Source: Hippophae tibetana
Taxonomy: Eukaryota; Streptophyta; Magnoliopsida; Rosales; Elaeagnaceae
Assembly (NCBI GenBank): GCA_037013495.1
Contig: CM072810.1
Coordinates: forward strand, 111,817,398-111,881,397
Reading direction: 5' to 3'
Length of the DNA stretch: 64,000 nucleotides
Numbering within the stretch: the first letter of the stretch is position 1; the number at the start of each line of letters is the position of its first letter. The notes beneath the pieces are model-generated. The model had not been told where the DNA came from. It made no database searches and saw nothing but the letters and a program-made list of their open reading frames with translations. Below are positions 45,875 through 60,800 of the stretch, piece after piece. The position numbers and the translations under genes were made by a program.

Positions 45875-48800
45875 ATGGAGAAACGTCTTAGATCTTCGTT
45901 ATTTATTCTAATCATTCTGGTTTGTTGGGGACTATGTGGGATTGGTTCGGTTTCTTCCGAAATTCGAAAACCAAAGAACGTGCAAATTTCTCTTCGGACT
46001 AAGTGGCCTGGTACACCATTGCTCTTGGAAGCTAGGTACGTTGTGTTGCGGCTTATGTTTTTCTTTTTATTCAAAGTTTAGCTTATCAGTTGTTTGCGTG
46101 TGGAATTAACTTGCTGAATCTTCAATTATGTTTTTACTAGCGCCTGATTTAGTTCATTATTGTCTGTAAGAACTGTAAAGCTTGGATTTTTTCTTTTTCT
46201 TTTTTGTCGTGTTGATGTTTCATTATTGGAGTTGGAATGTCAATTATGTTAAAATTAATCTGTTGCTTGTAGAGTTGTAGATATAGTATAGTACAAGCTT
46301 GGTGGTTGTTGCTATATATGTATTTTTTAAATGGTTCTCTTTGTATGACTTGTAGTGAATTATTGTCTAAAGAGTGGAAGGATCTTTTCTGGGACTTTAT
46401 TGAGGTCTGGCTACATAATGAGAAGGATAATTTTGGTTCTTGTACTGCAAAAGATTGTCTTAAGAAAATCTTGGCACATGGACGCTCTCTCTTGAGCGAA
46501 CAAATGGCATCGATATTTGAATTCTCATTGATCTTGAGATCGGCTTCCCCAAGGTTGGTGCTTTACCAGCAATTAGCTGAGGAATCTTTGTCTTCATTTC
46601 CTCCATCCGATGAAAGTAGCCTGAAAAATGTAGCTGGGGAAATTTCAGAAACAAATGAGTATGTTCAAACCAAAAACTCCGACTCCTTAAATGTTGGTGT
46701 AAACCCAAAAGTCTTTGGTGGAAAATGTTGCTGGGTGGATACAGGTGGTGCACTATTTTACGATGTTGCTGAATTGAAATATTGGCTTCGCAGTGCTAGT
46801 GATCGGTAAGAGCTGCTCTCTAACACTCCATCCTCTTCCCTATCCATCTCTCATAGTTCAGATACTTTGCATATCTGGCAAATTTCTCTTGTGCTTATTT
46901 TCATGCTTGGTTCACAGTGCTGGATATACCTTTCAGCAGCCTGAAATTTTTGAGTTTGATCACATCCATGCATATTCAAATATTGGAAGTCCAGTTGCTA
47001 TTCTTTATGGGGCTCTTGGAACTGATTGTTTTAGGGAGTTACATTACACTCTAACTGACGCTGCTAAAGAGGTTTGTTACTTGCATTCTAGAATTATTAT
47101 AATGTAATCACATTTGTTTCTTCCTAAATTGGGAAGACTTGTATTCTAAATTGGTATGTATCTTATAATGTATATAATAAGGATAAGTGACTGGTTATCC
47201 CATTATATTTATGACTAAAATAGCAAGGATAACTTGAATAGTTTGAACCTTGCTCTAAACCTTGGGCTGTTAAAATTATAGGATGAAGCTGCAATCTTAA
47301 TTAAAGGGAAAAAGAAGAAAAGTTTTTTAGTTTTGCATAGAATAGTTTTAACTTATGGAAACTATATAGATAACACTTAATATTAAGCAATATAGTTCTA
47401 TAACAGACTTGTGAGTGGTGGTAGAAAGAGAGGTGATGGTCATCATGATAATGGTGGCAAGGTGCAGTTGTACTAATGATAGTGACGATGGGGTGGTGAT
47501 GACTGTGTTAGATGCGGGAGGCGGAATGGTTGGGGGTTGGGAGGTAATTTATGTGTTTGATATGTATCAACTGAATCTAAGAAATTCCCTCTTCATTATG
47601 ACAGAATCAACTTAAAATCAATAGGTTCTCTAATCAATTTTTTAGATAAAGTTCTTCAAAAATCAATTTGTGTTTAAACAGCAATACCCTAAGTGAGGAT
47701 GGGATGGTGGTGATTTTGTTAGATGTGGGAGGTGGAATGGTTGAGGTTTGAGTGGTAGTGTATGTGGTTGACATGTATCAACTGAATCTTAGCAATTCCC
47801 TCTCAAACTTCTTCTTGATTATGATAGATTCAACTTAAAATCATTAGGTTCTCTAATAGTTTTTTTTTAAATTAAATTCTTCAAAAAACAATTTTTGTTT
47901 AAACAGCAATACCCAACAATCTCTTAGATATTTTGAGGCATTATCTGCATCTATGTATATTGTTTAATGAAGAACATGATTTATTTATTTTTAATGGGAT
48001 GATGATAGTTGATTGATTGCTCTCATAACTTCCAGGGAAAAGTCACGTATGTGGCCAGATCCGTATTCCCTATTGGTTGTGAAGCAAAAACTGGCCACTG
48101 TGGTGCTCTTGGGACAAGAAATTCTTTGAATTTGGGTGGTTATGGTGTGGAACTTGCTCTAAAGAATATGGAATACAAGGCCATGGATGACAGTACGATA
48201 AAGAAAGGTTGGAGTAATTGTCAATTTTTCTGTTTAATAGACTCTTGATGAAAGGGGTCTATTTCCTTCATATATGCTGATAATTATTTAATAAATAGTG
48301 AGAAATTAGGCTTATACGTCTAAGATTAACTTGCAGGTGTCAGTTTAGAAGATCCTCGGACTGAAGACCTTAGCCAAGAAGTTAGGGGATTCATATTCGC
48401 TAAAATTCTGGTTTGTTATCCTTTATAGTTGCCTACTTTTTGTTTTTAGTGTTGTACTAAAAGCTATAAGTTCAGATGTATTAGTAAGAATAAAGGCATA
48501 AGTCCCTGTTAAAACAAGCAAGCATATTATCTATAAATGTGTGTTACAGTGCTTTTATATCCCACACTGGAATTTTTGTGGAGATTGAATAATGATCGAC
48601 ATATTGGGAAAATCAGTAGTCTTTACTGAGTAGGGTACAACCTCCTTTTTATATTTTAATGTATTATTTTTGAACCTTATGGTTTATATTGTCATTATAC
48701 TTTAGATATGACATCCTTAGTTTTATTAGAGTACACAAAGTTGTTAAGAATATGAAAAATATGAGCATTTACTGCATTGGACTGAAGCTTTTACTACTAG

Positions 48801-51800
48801 ATTGAATATAATTCGTTTGGCAATAAAGTGTTTATGATTGTAACTTAAAGGGTTAGCTCATATTATTCATGGGATATCACTTATGATTCGTAACTACATT
48901 GCTGATGAGTAGAAAAGCATTTCAACATCTACAGGATGCACCAATTTGAAGCTATTATTTGATTGAAATTAAAGGCATCTCAACTTGCATGCTTTGAAAC
49001 TTTGGTATTCGGCTTCATGCTAAGTTTAGGTGTGCCTTTCTGAATTGTTATGAATCTGTAATTGTTAGTGTCAATTATGACAAAGCAATCTCTTTGGGTA
49101 TTACTGTCCCCGTGAAGATTATTAGTTAAAATAACTTTTTGTTGTATCATTCTTAAAGGTAGACATATTTTTATTCTCACACAGGAACGCAAGCCTGAGC
49201 TAACATCCGAGATAATGGCTTTCCGGGATTATCTACTATCATCAACAATTTCAGATACCCTTGATGTTTGGGAACTTAAAGGTATCTGGAAGAAAAGGGT
49301 ATTCCCGTCATAATTGTGATAAACAACTGTCTGACAACATAATTTTTAACAGATCTAGGACATCAAACCGCACAGAGGATAATTCAAGCCTCAGATCCTT
49401 TGCAGTCAATGCAGGATATTAGTCAAAACTTTCCTAACATTGTTTCTTCCTTATCCCGAATGAAGGTCTGTAGCCTTTTTGTTTATTCAAAATTGAAAAT
49501 AAATCTTCTCGAAAGATGCATCGAGCCAAAAGTTTTCCTGATATGGCTTTTGTCAATTCTGCAGCTTAATGATTCAATTAAAGAGGAAATAATTGCAAAC
49601 CAGCGAATGATACCACCTGGAAAGTCTTTAATAGCTTTGAATGGTGCTTTAATCAGTATTGAAGATATGGACCTTTACATGTAATGGTTTTATTTCCATA
49701 AAGTTTCCTTTTCTTCCTTTGATGCTCCAGATATGGCTTTTGTCACAAGTTTTGTCTTTCTTCTCATCTTTTGTAATGTTTATTGTTGCTCTTTTAATGC
49801 AACTTAATCTGAACTAATTTCTTTATCTTTTAATGCTTACCGTTCATCTGTTATAGGTTGTTTGACATGGTCCATCAGGATTTATCATTGGCTGATCAGT
49901 TTTCAAAGTTGAAGGTGAATAAATTATGAAACTTTTCAATATTAAATTGCTAAAACAGTATAGTTGATAAATTATTTTGGCTAAATCATCATTCCTTTGC
50001 ACACTGTTCCTTCTTGTTCACTTTGGCCTCATCCGCATCACCTACTTTAAAAAGAAAATTCTTTATCTACAGGGAAATAGAGAAGAAAATAAGCACAAGT
50101 TGTTTGGTCTGATGTAATTAGTATATTTTTTTTTGGAAATATTCTAACTTATGATTTTGTTTTATTAATACCCGGCCACTAGTAGGCTGGCAAATTCGTG
50201 TTGAAATCGAAACAATTAGATCTTTAACAACATCATTATAATCTGGGATGTTCGGAACTTTAGATGCTGTGCTTTTCTATGTTCCTGTAAGAAGGAGGGG
50301 AAAAGGGTGTGTGTGTGTGTGGTGGTGGTGTTGGCTCTCGTTTAACTGATTGATGATTATCTGAAGTCATTCACTATTTTTAATAAATATTTTGGGTTGT
50401 CCTTTGTGTGGAATTTGATGATGCTTCAACTGTCACAGATTCCCCATGGTACCATTCAACGACTCCTTTCATCTCTTCCACCTTCGGATACAAACATGTT
50501 CCGTATTGATTTCCGCTCAAATCATGTTAATTATCTCAATAACTTGGAAGAAGATGCCATGTATAAGCGATGGAGGAACAATATAAATGAGGTGGGCATA
50601 TTCTTTGCTATTAAAACAGAAGCTGCTCTTTTGTTATGATTTATATGGCTTAATTCAAGGAAGGCATGATAAAAATGGTTTCTAAATTTCATGTAGATTT
50701 TGATGCCAATATTCCCTGGACAAGTACGCTACATACGCAAGAATCTTTTCCATGCTGTTAGTGTTATTGATCCAGCTACTATTTGTGGTCTTGAGGCAAG
50801 TTTCACATTTTCTTGCTAAAAAGTGCCCTAACCCTTTTTGCACTATTTGGTTGCATATATTTTTCTTTGTCTTCTTACCCAAGGAAATCTTGCAGTCAAT
50901 TGACATGATCACATCTTTATATGAAAATCAATTTCCTATGAGACTTGGAGTTATACTGTATTCTTCAAAGTTGATCAAGCAAATGGAAATGAGTGGTAAT
51001 GGTGCATTTTCATCGTCTGTAGAGAATGATCTATCCAGCTTGGTAATTTCACTCAGCCTTTTCCTTTTTCATATTATATCTGCACATCCCTTGCCTTTTC
51101 CCCTGACCTCTCATGCCTTGCTCAATTTTATTTAGTGGTAGTTTACTGTCAGCTTTTTTACTATTTAGTGGAACCTTGGTTTTTTATCTCATAGACTCTT
51201 GAAAACACATTGCTTCACGTTTTTGAGGTCTAATATAAAGTTGATTATCTCATCTTTTGTAGATAATCCGTCTCTTCATGTATATCAAGGAGAACCATGG
51301 AGTTCAAACTGCTTTCCAGTTCCTGAGCAATGTATGGATACATCTTTTTTTTTTGCCCCCTGTCAGACATTTTCACTAAAATTCATCATGTTAATTAAAA
51401 GAGAATGAACTGATTGGAGGCTTGAGGTTGTTTATTATCCAATAACTTTGCTATGAAGATGCTTTGACATTTTATTTATTGAATCACTGCCTTAAATAAG
51501 AGGCTGAAAAAGGATGAAACACAAAGGACCAGATGTGTCTGGGGCCAAAGAAGTTTGATCCAGCTAATTATGTTTATTACGTGTATATGTGGGTTGCCTA
51601 TATGCACTAGTGTGCTGCACTGTTTCTTTTCAAACTGATAATGTAGTTTCATGGTGGCCGTTTCAACTTTTAGTCTTGTTTGTTTGTACCTACGTCCTCA
51701 GCAAGTCAATCAAGTTAGGATCTTGCAGTACAAAATCTTTTCATCACAATCAATCAACTATGCTGAGGATATCATAATTTCATATTCTAGCATCAAGAGC

Positions 51801-54800
51801 ATGCATCACAACCATTTATTTGTCTATTTTGATAACAAACTCAGCAACTCATTGAGCCAATTACCTCTTAAAGTTCATAATTTAAAATTGACTTCATACT
51901 GTAACCCAAGCTACCTGACCAAGTGACCATAAGTATAACCATGTTGTACATTTTTTATTTTAATAAACCATATTACAGGCTGGGCTGCATATAATTGTAC
52001 TCGGAATTGCCAGAACTAGTAGTTAAACAGAAAAAAGTAGGTATTTGCATTAGATTACAATGTCAAAGCCTTGTTTCTTTTGAATTTTCCTTTCACTTTA
52101 AATGGATTCAAATGTTATGTTTCTCTATTCCTCTGGATGCTTAGAAATGTTGATATTAGGTGGTTCTAATTAAAATCTCACAACAGTTCTTTTTTGTTTT
52201 TATTTTATTTTCCCTAAATATCTGAACTAGGACTCTATGTTGTTGGATGGCAGATGAATAGACTTCGGATTGAATCAGATGGCCATGGTGAAGATACTCT
52301 TGAGCAGCACCATGCAGAGGGAGCTTTTGTTGAAACTGTATTGTAAGTTTATTGTGTAGTTACTAACTTATTATTGTTAACTCCAACTACGTGCTTAAGT
52401 TGAATTTTCAATTTGTCCCCCCCTTTTCCCCCAATCCTCGTAGCAAGAAAGTGCTTATTCTCTTTCGGAGTGGAGGTAAACTTAAATTCATTTGCTGTTT
52501 CTGTAGGCCAAAGGCGAAATTTCCTCCTCAAGAATTATTATTGAAGCTTGAAAAGGAGCAAACTTTTGGGGAGCTAGCTCAAGAAACTTCCATGTTTGTC
52601 TTCAAGCTGGGTTTGGCTAGGCTTGAGTGTTGCTCGTTAATGAATGGACTTGTTGTTGATTCTAATGAGGTGTTGCCTATGATCCTTTAACAATACCATA
52701 CGTTACTGGCTTACTATAGATATTTTTCTTTAGCATCAAACAGAGGAAACAACTCAATGGAGTCAATTCTATTAAAGTGGAGTGTTTGTAGATAATAAAT
52801 ACTTTTGGTGTTCGTGTATGTAGTTATTAACTGACTACTATTAAGATCTATTCCTTCTTTCTTACTCCTTAAGCCTCAATGCACCGCTTAATCTTTTTGA
52901 TTAGTTATATTAATCCATTCATTTGAGTAGATTTATTTGGACTCCAATTATCTGATGGATTCACATCAGTGTCGGCCTTATGCTTCTCACAATTAGTACA
53001 AAAAGCTAAGCTTCTTATTTTTTTGCATCTGTCCTGTAATGCAGTTCTTACAAAAGTACTTATAGTGTCAATCTACTAATGACTATTTTTTTCTTTGATA
53101 CTATAATTATACTTATTACACACTATTTTGTTTTTCCTTCTCTAATGTCTTCTGTCTGTCTATTATCTTCTCTTATTCTCAACACTTTTTGAATTTTCTT
53201 TTGAAAAATCAAGTTTAGTAACTATATAACCTTTTATAGTGATTCTTAGTTTTCAGCAACTTTAGAAGCATTGTATTGTAGCAAAAAATAAAATAAAAAA
53301 AATCTATAGAAGCATTGTTGTAATTCTTTCTGGTTGTTTTCATCAGGAGGCTCTTATGAATGCGATGAATGAAGAGCTTCCCAGAATACAAGAACAAGTT
53401 TACTATGGGCACATAAATTCTCGCACAGATGTGCTCGAAAAATTTCTATCAGAAACTGGTATTAGCCGTTATAATCCACAGGTGAAGCTTTGACAGATAT
53501 GCTCTCAATACATTCCTTTTGTGGAACTTTGTGTCTCAGGTTGTGAGATTTTAATATTTTGTTTTTAATATCCTGTTCTAGATTATTTATGATGGAAAGC
53601 CAAGGTTCATTTCTTTGTCTGCATCCTTTCTTGGAGGAGAAGCTATGTTGGAGAACATTAATTACTTGCATTCTCCAGGAAGTAAGCTATTTTTTTATGT
53701 AAAACCACTCAATTCATTCTCAGGATTTTCTTAATAGCTCCAGAGAGATTTTGTAAATGATCTTGTGCAGCTAATGATGATTTGAAGCCTGTAACTCATT
53801 TTCTTGCTGTTGATGTCACATCAAAGAAAGGGATGAAGTTGCTTCGTGAAGGCTTACGTTATCTGGTAATATTTAGGACCAAGATTCCCATCTTTCTTCT
53901 TTGTTTACTACCAGTATCCTTACTATAAGAATCTCTACCATTTAAGTTCTGATACTATCTTCATTACATATCGACTTCGTATTGTGATGCAGATGGAAGG
54001 GTCTAAAGATGCTCGGATTGGTGTGTTATTTAGTGGCTTAAGGGATGCAGGCATTTCTAGTCTCCTTTTTATGAAGGTGTTTGACGTTGCTGCATCCTCA
54101 CATAGGTCTGTTAGCAATTAGTCTTATACAATTTTGACTGCTTACCATTTTTCAGTTCACATTTTCTATGAATCATTCACGAGTCTGTTACTGTTGGTAT
54201 CATGCAGTCATAAGAAAAAGGTACTAGACTTCTTGGACCAGACATGCTCATTTTATGAGCATAATTACCTATTTATGTCTTCTGAGGCTGCTGAGAGTGC
54301 CCAAGCATTTATTGATAAAGTTTTAGAGTTGGCTGAGACTAATGGGTTATCTTCAAAAACCTATGCTTCTCTTTCTGAAATATCTGTTGACAATTTGAGA
54401 AAACAGTTGAATCAGGTATGTGATTTTGTTTCCTGTTCATTTTATTCTAGTAAATCGGTGTCTTTTCTTTATTCTGATACCTACCTTTGGTCTTATTAGA
54501 ACTTGGGCTCCTGTAGTTTGTAAGTGTTTCTTAATGGGTTCTTTTTGAAGTGGTGTTTGAACTTTGAAGTAGAGTTTTTAAAAACTTGGTTGAAGCATAT
54601 TTGGATGTTCCACGTGTAAACTTGTTGGACAGTGCATTAAATGTTTCAATTGATCTTCAGGTGGAACCGTTCGTGTCTAGACAAGTTGGACTCAATTTGG
54701 GAGCAAATGCTGTCATAACTAATGGAAGGGTAAGTCATATGTTGAAATTTAGGGAAAATAGACAAAACCCCTTTGGCTGTTACTTTGTTTCACCTATCCA

Positions 54801-57800
54801 TTCAAGTACTGAAATGTGCAACAATACTGTGCGTGTTGTGGTGTTGGAGCTATTCAATATATTTTGTGGATATAGAGGAATAGCAGGATCTTTATTGATT
54901 AGAGAACTATTGTAATTTTTTGTCGGAGAAGGTGTTGATAATAGCTTCTTTAGGGAGTCAGTTTCTAAAGAATTCAGTGAATATTCACATTGTCATATAC
55001 GGTTGAATTGGGAGGTCTGTATTTATTGATATCAGGCTTGGAAATAGATTTTTATGTGGTCATTAGTGTGTTTATGCAATTAATTTCCTATAGTTGCGAA
55101 TTTTTATTGATTTGTTCTTGAGTACTATCCTTTGCTTATGCTTTGTTGGTTGTTTCTAGAAAAATGTTTGTTTCTTATTATTAATATTACTGTCATCATT
55201 ACCACTACTAGGTAAACTGTACTAGTAGGTGTTACTGCTGCTAATTTTATAGAAATAGCAGTATCAGGTTGCTTTGGTAATTTATTTCTTTTAATATACA
55301 GTCTATGCCTTTACGAACTTGTGTCAAAAGACCTGTATATTCTGTGCATTTTGCCCTATATTTTCTATTACTCTAGGTGATTGAGAAGGTAGGTTTCTAG
55401 TATCAATTTTTCCATGAATTTACTGATTGCATAAGGTGATACCCGATCCTTAGTAGTTGACCGACTTAACTATTATAATGGATTTGCTTATATAATTATC
55501 ATTATAGTAAATTTTACTGTCTATACAATTAGTTGCTCATTCATGACAATTTTTGTGTTTGGTAGGTAATGTTTCCTATCGAGGGCAGTTTTTTGAGCTA
55601 TGATCTGCATCTTCTGGAGGATGTGGAGTTGAAGCAGAGAATAAAGCACATTGTGGCAATTATAGAAGAACTGAAGTGGGAAAACTTTGATCCTGATATG
55701 CTAACAAGGTTGGGACTTGGACTTTGGAATGTTAATGGGCATCTACTTACGTGGTAGTATAAGAAGATATATAAAGGACCGTTTGCTAGATGGTTCCAAA
55801 ATTTAAGACATTGCTAGTCTGAGGAGAACTTGACATTCCAAGTTCAAATGTGGTGTTGAACTTTATAACTTGTGAAAAATGAAATAAAAATTTAGTTTAG
55901 CTCTATCTTAGATTCTTTCAAATGAAACTATGTAGATTTTTAAGGACAAACTCATTATGAGCTCGAGTTTTGAAATTCACAGTATAGCTTAAGGTTGATG
56001 TAATTCATAATATATCAATTAACTTAGTTACACTCATATAACTAAGTTAAAATGTTTGTGAAAATTGAGATATGTGTAACCGAGTAATGTGTGAGTTAAA
56101 ATTGTTATATTATGAAATATGGAAAACTCAAGCTATATTATGAATTTCTTGTAAACTCAAGTCCATATAAGAAGATTTCTGAAAACTTTATGGCCTGAGT
56201 GTGTTTAAGAGCTTTGCAATTGATATCTCAGCACTGTTGATGTTCACTAAACTATATTGTGAGGGGTGCATGTACTACCATCTAATATTCTTCTTCCCAA
56301 ATAGTTTATTTTTCCTTTTGCATTAGTCGTATATGTTCAGTTATGAAGTCATACATCATTATCTTTTTTGCACATCAATGAGGAGTTCTATGATGATTTT
56401 CTATACTGTACTTGCAGTAAATTCATCAGTGACGTTATCATGTTAGTTTCATCTTCAATGGCCATGCGGGATCGAAGTTCTGAAAGTGTAAGATTTGAAA
56501 TGTTGAGTTCGAAACACAGGTGATGGAAACTAAACACTCTGAGTTCAAATATCTCTTTATTATTTCTGTTTTTACCTCCTGCCATAGGTCTTACGATTCT
56601 ATTGTTTCTAGTATATGAAAGTTAGGTTAATTAAAAGCATACATATATTTTAATATTGCTATTTATGATAATCTTGGAGCATATTGACTTGTGAATCTTG
56701 CTCTACTGTCCATTCTATCTTACGCTTTTTTCCTTGTCTTTATAACTTTAACTTTACAGTGCTGTCGTCTTCAACAATGAGAATTCCTTCATTCATATTG
56801 ATGCAGTTCTTGATCCTCTGAGCCCATCTGGCCAGAAGCTGTCTTCAATTCTAAGAGTTCTTTGGAAATATGTTCAGCCCAGCATGAGAATTGTATTAAA
56901 TCCAGTGGTGAGTTTGTAACAATTCTATTTGTCATGAATTTTATGTAACTTTTATGTTGTTTACTATGTGTTTGTTTCTGGTTAGTTATCTGGTAACTTT
57001 TGTCATCCATGGTGTCAATCCCAACTGGATCTTGACGTTTTGAATTGGAAAGCCTTCATTACAACAGGATGAAAGTCTGCTTGATACACACACTATTACC
57101 AAATAAATGGTGTTTTGACAAGCAGCCAGAAAGAAAATAATGAGAAAAAGAAAGTCTTTTCTACCATTCAACGCAAAAATAATTTTCCTAGTTCTGATAG
57201 TTCTTTTTTCTTTTATTGTACTATAACTTCCAATAGTTGTGACATAACCTAATAATCACTTTATTCTATTTATGTGAAAATTAGGTCAATCTTCCTTATT
57301 CAATGATTAGAACTGCAGTGTTTATTTGATCTATCAAATATTGCTTTTGATTATAATTGGCACAATGAATCAATTATAAAAGTACACACGGCATGCTAAT
57401 TTAATTCCAGGAATAATCCGAATGCTTGTTAAGTAATGTTACCAACAACTTTCACTTACCTGGTAAAGAAGAAAAAGTAGGTTATTTTGAAATAACTTGT
57501 ACTTGGTTATATTCAGATGCCCCATTTTTACCCAAAAACATGAAATCTGTCTGTATAATGAGTACCAAGCTGCCTGGTTTGATGGGAGTATGATCCATGT
57601 TTCGTTTGGTACTTTTACAAACACTTTGGAATAAATTGGTGATTTGATATGTTAATGTATTTTCCGGCAGAGTTCCCTTGTTGACCTTCCTCTGAAGAAT
57701 TACTACCGATATGTTGTACCATCCACGGTATGCTTTTTATGGTTGATTTTAATCTTTAAAAGCACTAGTATGACCTTCTAATTAAGCTTGGTTTGAGATC

Positions 57801-60800
57801 TCTATATTGCTATTCTTTGCAGGATGACTTCAGTAACACTGATGATGCCATTAATGGCCCTAAAGCTTTTTTCGCAAACATGCCACAGTCCAAAACCCTC
57901 ACCATGAATCTTGATGTCCCCGAGCCATGGCTTGTAGAGCCTGTAGTTGCTGTGTATGCTTCTTTTCTTAGAATTCCTATTGTACCATTTATTTCTTTGT
58001 TCTTGACAAAATAAAGTGTTTATTTCACTTCTGTGAAACTTTGGATATATCTTTTGATTCTAATTTTTTCTTACTTTTTAAAACCTTTGTTTCTAATTTG
58101 TAACAGTCATGACCTAGATAATATTTTGCTTGAGAATATTGGAGATGTGCGGACATTGCAGGCGGAATTTGAACTTGAAGCTCTTGTTCTGACAGGTAAA
58201 AATGTGTTCTATTTAAAACTTATTTGATGCTTAGTATATGTTGATGCAAGTGATGCAAGTGATGAAATGAAAGACTAATATTAACACACCATCATTACCA
58301 GGTCATTGCTCTGAGAAAGGTCATGACCCTCCTAGAGGTCTCCAGCTTATTCTTGGTACCAAGAGTAAGCCTCACTTAGTTGATACTATTGTGATGGCCA
58401 ATTTGGGGTATTGGCAAATGAAAGTCTCTCCAGGAGTTTGGTACTTGCAACCTGCTCCAGGTAGAAGTTCTGAGCTATATGCTTTGAAGGAAGATGCTCA
58501 TGGAAATCAAAACAAATTATTATCAAAGCGTGTAACCATTGATGATTTGAGGGGGAAAATTGTCCAGTTGGAAGTAGTGAAGAAAAAGGGCAAGGAGCAT
58601 GAAAAATTGCTGGTTTCTGATGATGACAACGAAGCACAAGATAACGAGAAAGTCAGTGCTTGGTGTTATTAACTGTTTGTTACTGTCTAAAAAGCAATGT
58701 AGTCAGTGGTGTCATTATTGTCGTACAAATGTGGTAATTAATGTGTTTTGACTGAATTGTCACAGGATAACAGTTGGAATTCAAACTTTTTAAAATGGGC
58801 TTCTGGTTTCATTGGTGGTAGTCAGCAAACTAAAAAGAGTGAAAGCACATTATTGGTAAGAAATGCACTTTTCCTTTCTTTTTACTTTTGCATTGTGACT
58901 TTCATTCATCTTCTTAAGCAATCTCAGATGGATTTTGAAGCCTTTATCCTAAAATGATCTTTTATTTTGTCTTAAACGTATTTAGTCTGCACCTTTCTTT
59001 TATGTGCCCATGTAAGTCTGGCACATCTGCCCTATATAAAATGATCTTATATATTTTTTTTATCAAATATGTTTTTAAATTCTTTTTATTCATATTATAC
59101 AGTGACCATCCTCCTTTTTTAATTGCTTAGGAGCAAGGAAAAGGTGGACGACATGGGAGAACAATAAATATTTTTTCTATAGCTTCCGGGCACTTGTAAG
59201 CCTTTCTTTTTCTTGGATCTTCCTCTTCTTCTAATCAGTATGAACATTTATTTTCTGTAATCTATTTCTCATGAACATTTTGAGTAAAAAAATGGTTTCT
59301 ACAAGATTTTCTTGTTTATTCCTTTGGTTGAGCAAATTAATTTGGAATAGCTCAGATTAATGAACTTTTACTGTGTCACTCGTTGATGATTATATGTTGT
59401 TTTTGTTTGTTTATGGTCTGACTTTTAACCCTGTCTTTATTGTCTTCATGATTTAATTTAATCGTGATATTCTAATGGTATGCATTGGCAGATATGAGCG
59501 GTTTCTGAAAATCATGATCTTAAGTGTCCTGAAGAATACCCATCGTCCAGTTAAATTTTGGTTTATCAAAAATTACCTTTCACCTCAGTTCAAGGTTTTA
59601 ATTATTGAATTTTACCTTTATAACCTTTTTTCTTTATTTTGGGAATAAGAAAGCCATAATTGACTAAAGTATTGCCATTCTGGTTATTTATTATCATTTG
59701 CAGGATGTGATTCCACATATGGCTAAAGAATATGGTTTTGAGTATGAACTGATCACCTACAAGTGGCCTACATGGTTGCATAAGCAGAAAGAGAAGCAAC
59801 GAATTATTTGGGCCTATAAAATTTTGTTTCTTGATGTTATCTTCCCTATTTCTTTGGAAAAAGTATTGCCATTCTCAACCCTATGTTATTTGGATACTTG
59901 TTCATGTCCTAGTACTGCTTTGTCTATGATTCAAGAATTGGGCATTTGACATTTGCCTATATCCATAGGTTATTTTTGTTGATGCGGATCAGATCGTGAG
60001 GACAGACATAGGAGAACTATATAACATGGATATAAAAGGAAGACCTCTTGCATATACTCCTTTTTGTGACAACAACAAGGAGATGGATGGATATCGCTTT
60101 TGGAGACAAGTATATAGCAACTTTGATTGTTATTTTTTCTGTGATTGTCATAAGTTTATTAGCTTGTTTGTCACCACTAATTGCTAATTGCTAATTGCTA
60201 ATTGCTAATTGCTAATTGCTAATTGCTTTTCGTCGTTATTCATGGAACAGGGTTTCTGGAAAGAACACTTGCGAGGAAGACCATATCATATCAGGTCAGT
60301 AACCGCTTTATTGTTGGAAAATAAAATATCATATATTTAGTCTCCTTGTATATCTAGGTGTCCAATTAGGATGTATTGAGATATTAGTGTTAAAAGTGTT
60401 GCAATGTACTTACGATGGGCTTCTTTTGTTTTCTCATCCTCCGCACATCCTTTAACAATTTCTCAACATTTATAATAAGTAGCTTTTGAGTTTGACATGT
60501 GTTGTGTTTTCTGCAGTGCTTTGTATGTCGTTGATTTAAAGAAATTTCGGCAGACTGCAGCAGGAGATAATCTCAGAGTTTTCTATGAGTCTCTTAGCAA
60601 AGATCCAAACAGTCTAGCCAATCTGGATCAGGCAAGTGCTCAAGTTGTATCTGATTGCAATTCTTGATGTTTTTCCTTACAATCTAAATGTTATATATAT
60701 CTTAACTCTGATTTATAATCCAAACATTGAAAATCAGAATGGCTACATCTTTATAACATTATATCTAAATTAAATATTCTTTAACACTTTAAGGCATCAT

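Noticed and set aside
54586-54915. A 109-codon frame within UGGT.
   Set aside because: Only 54661-54729 is an exon; the rest is flanking intron sequence that happens to be open.
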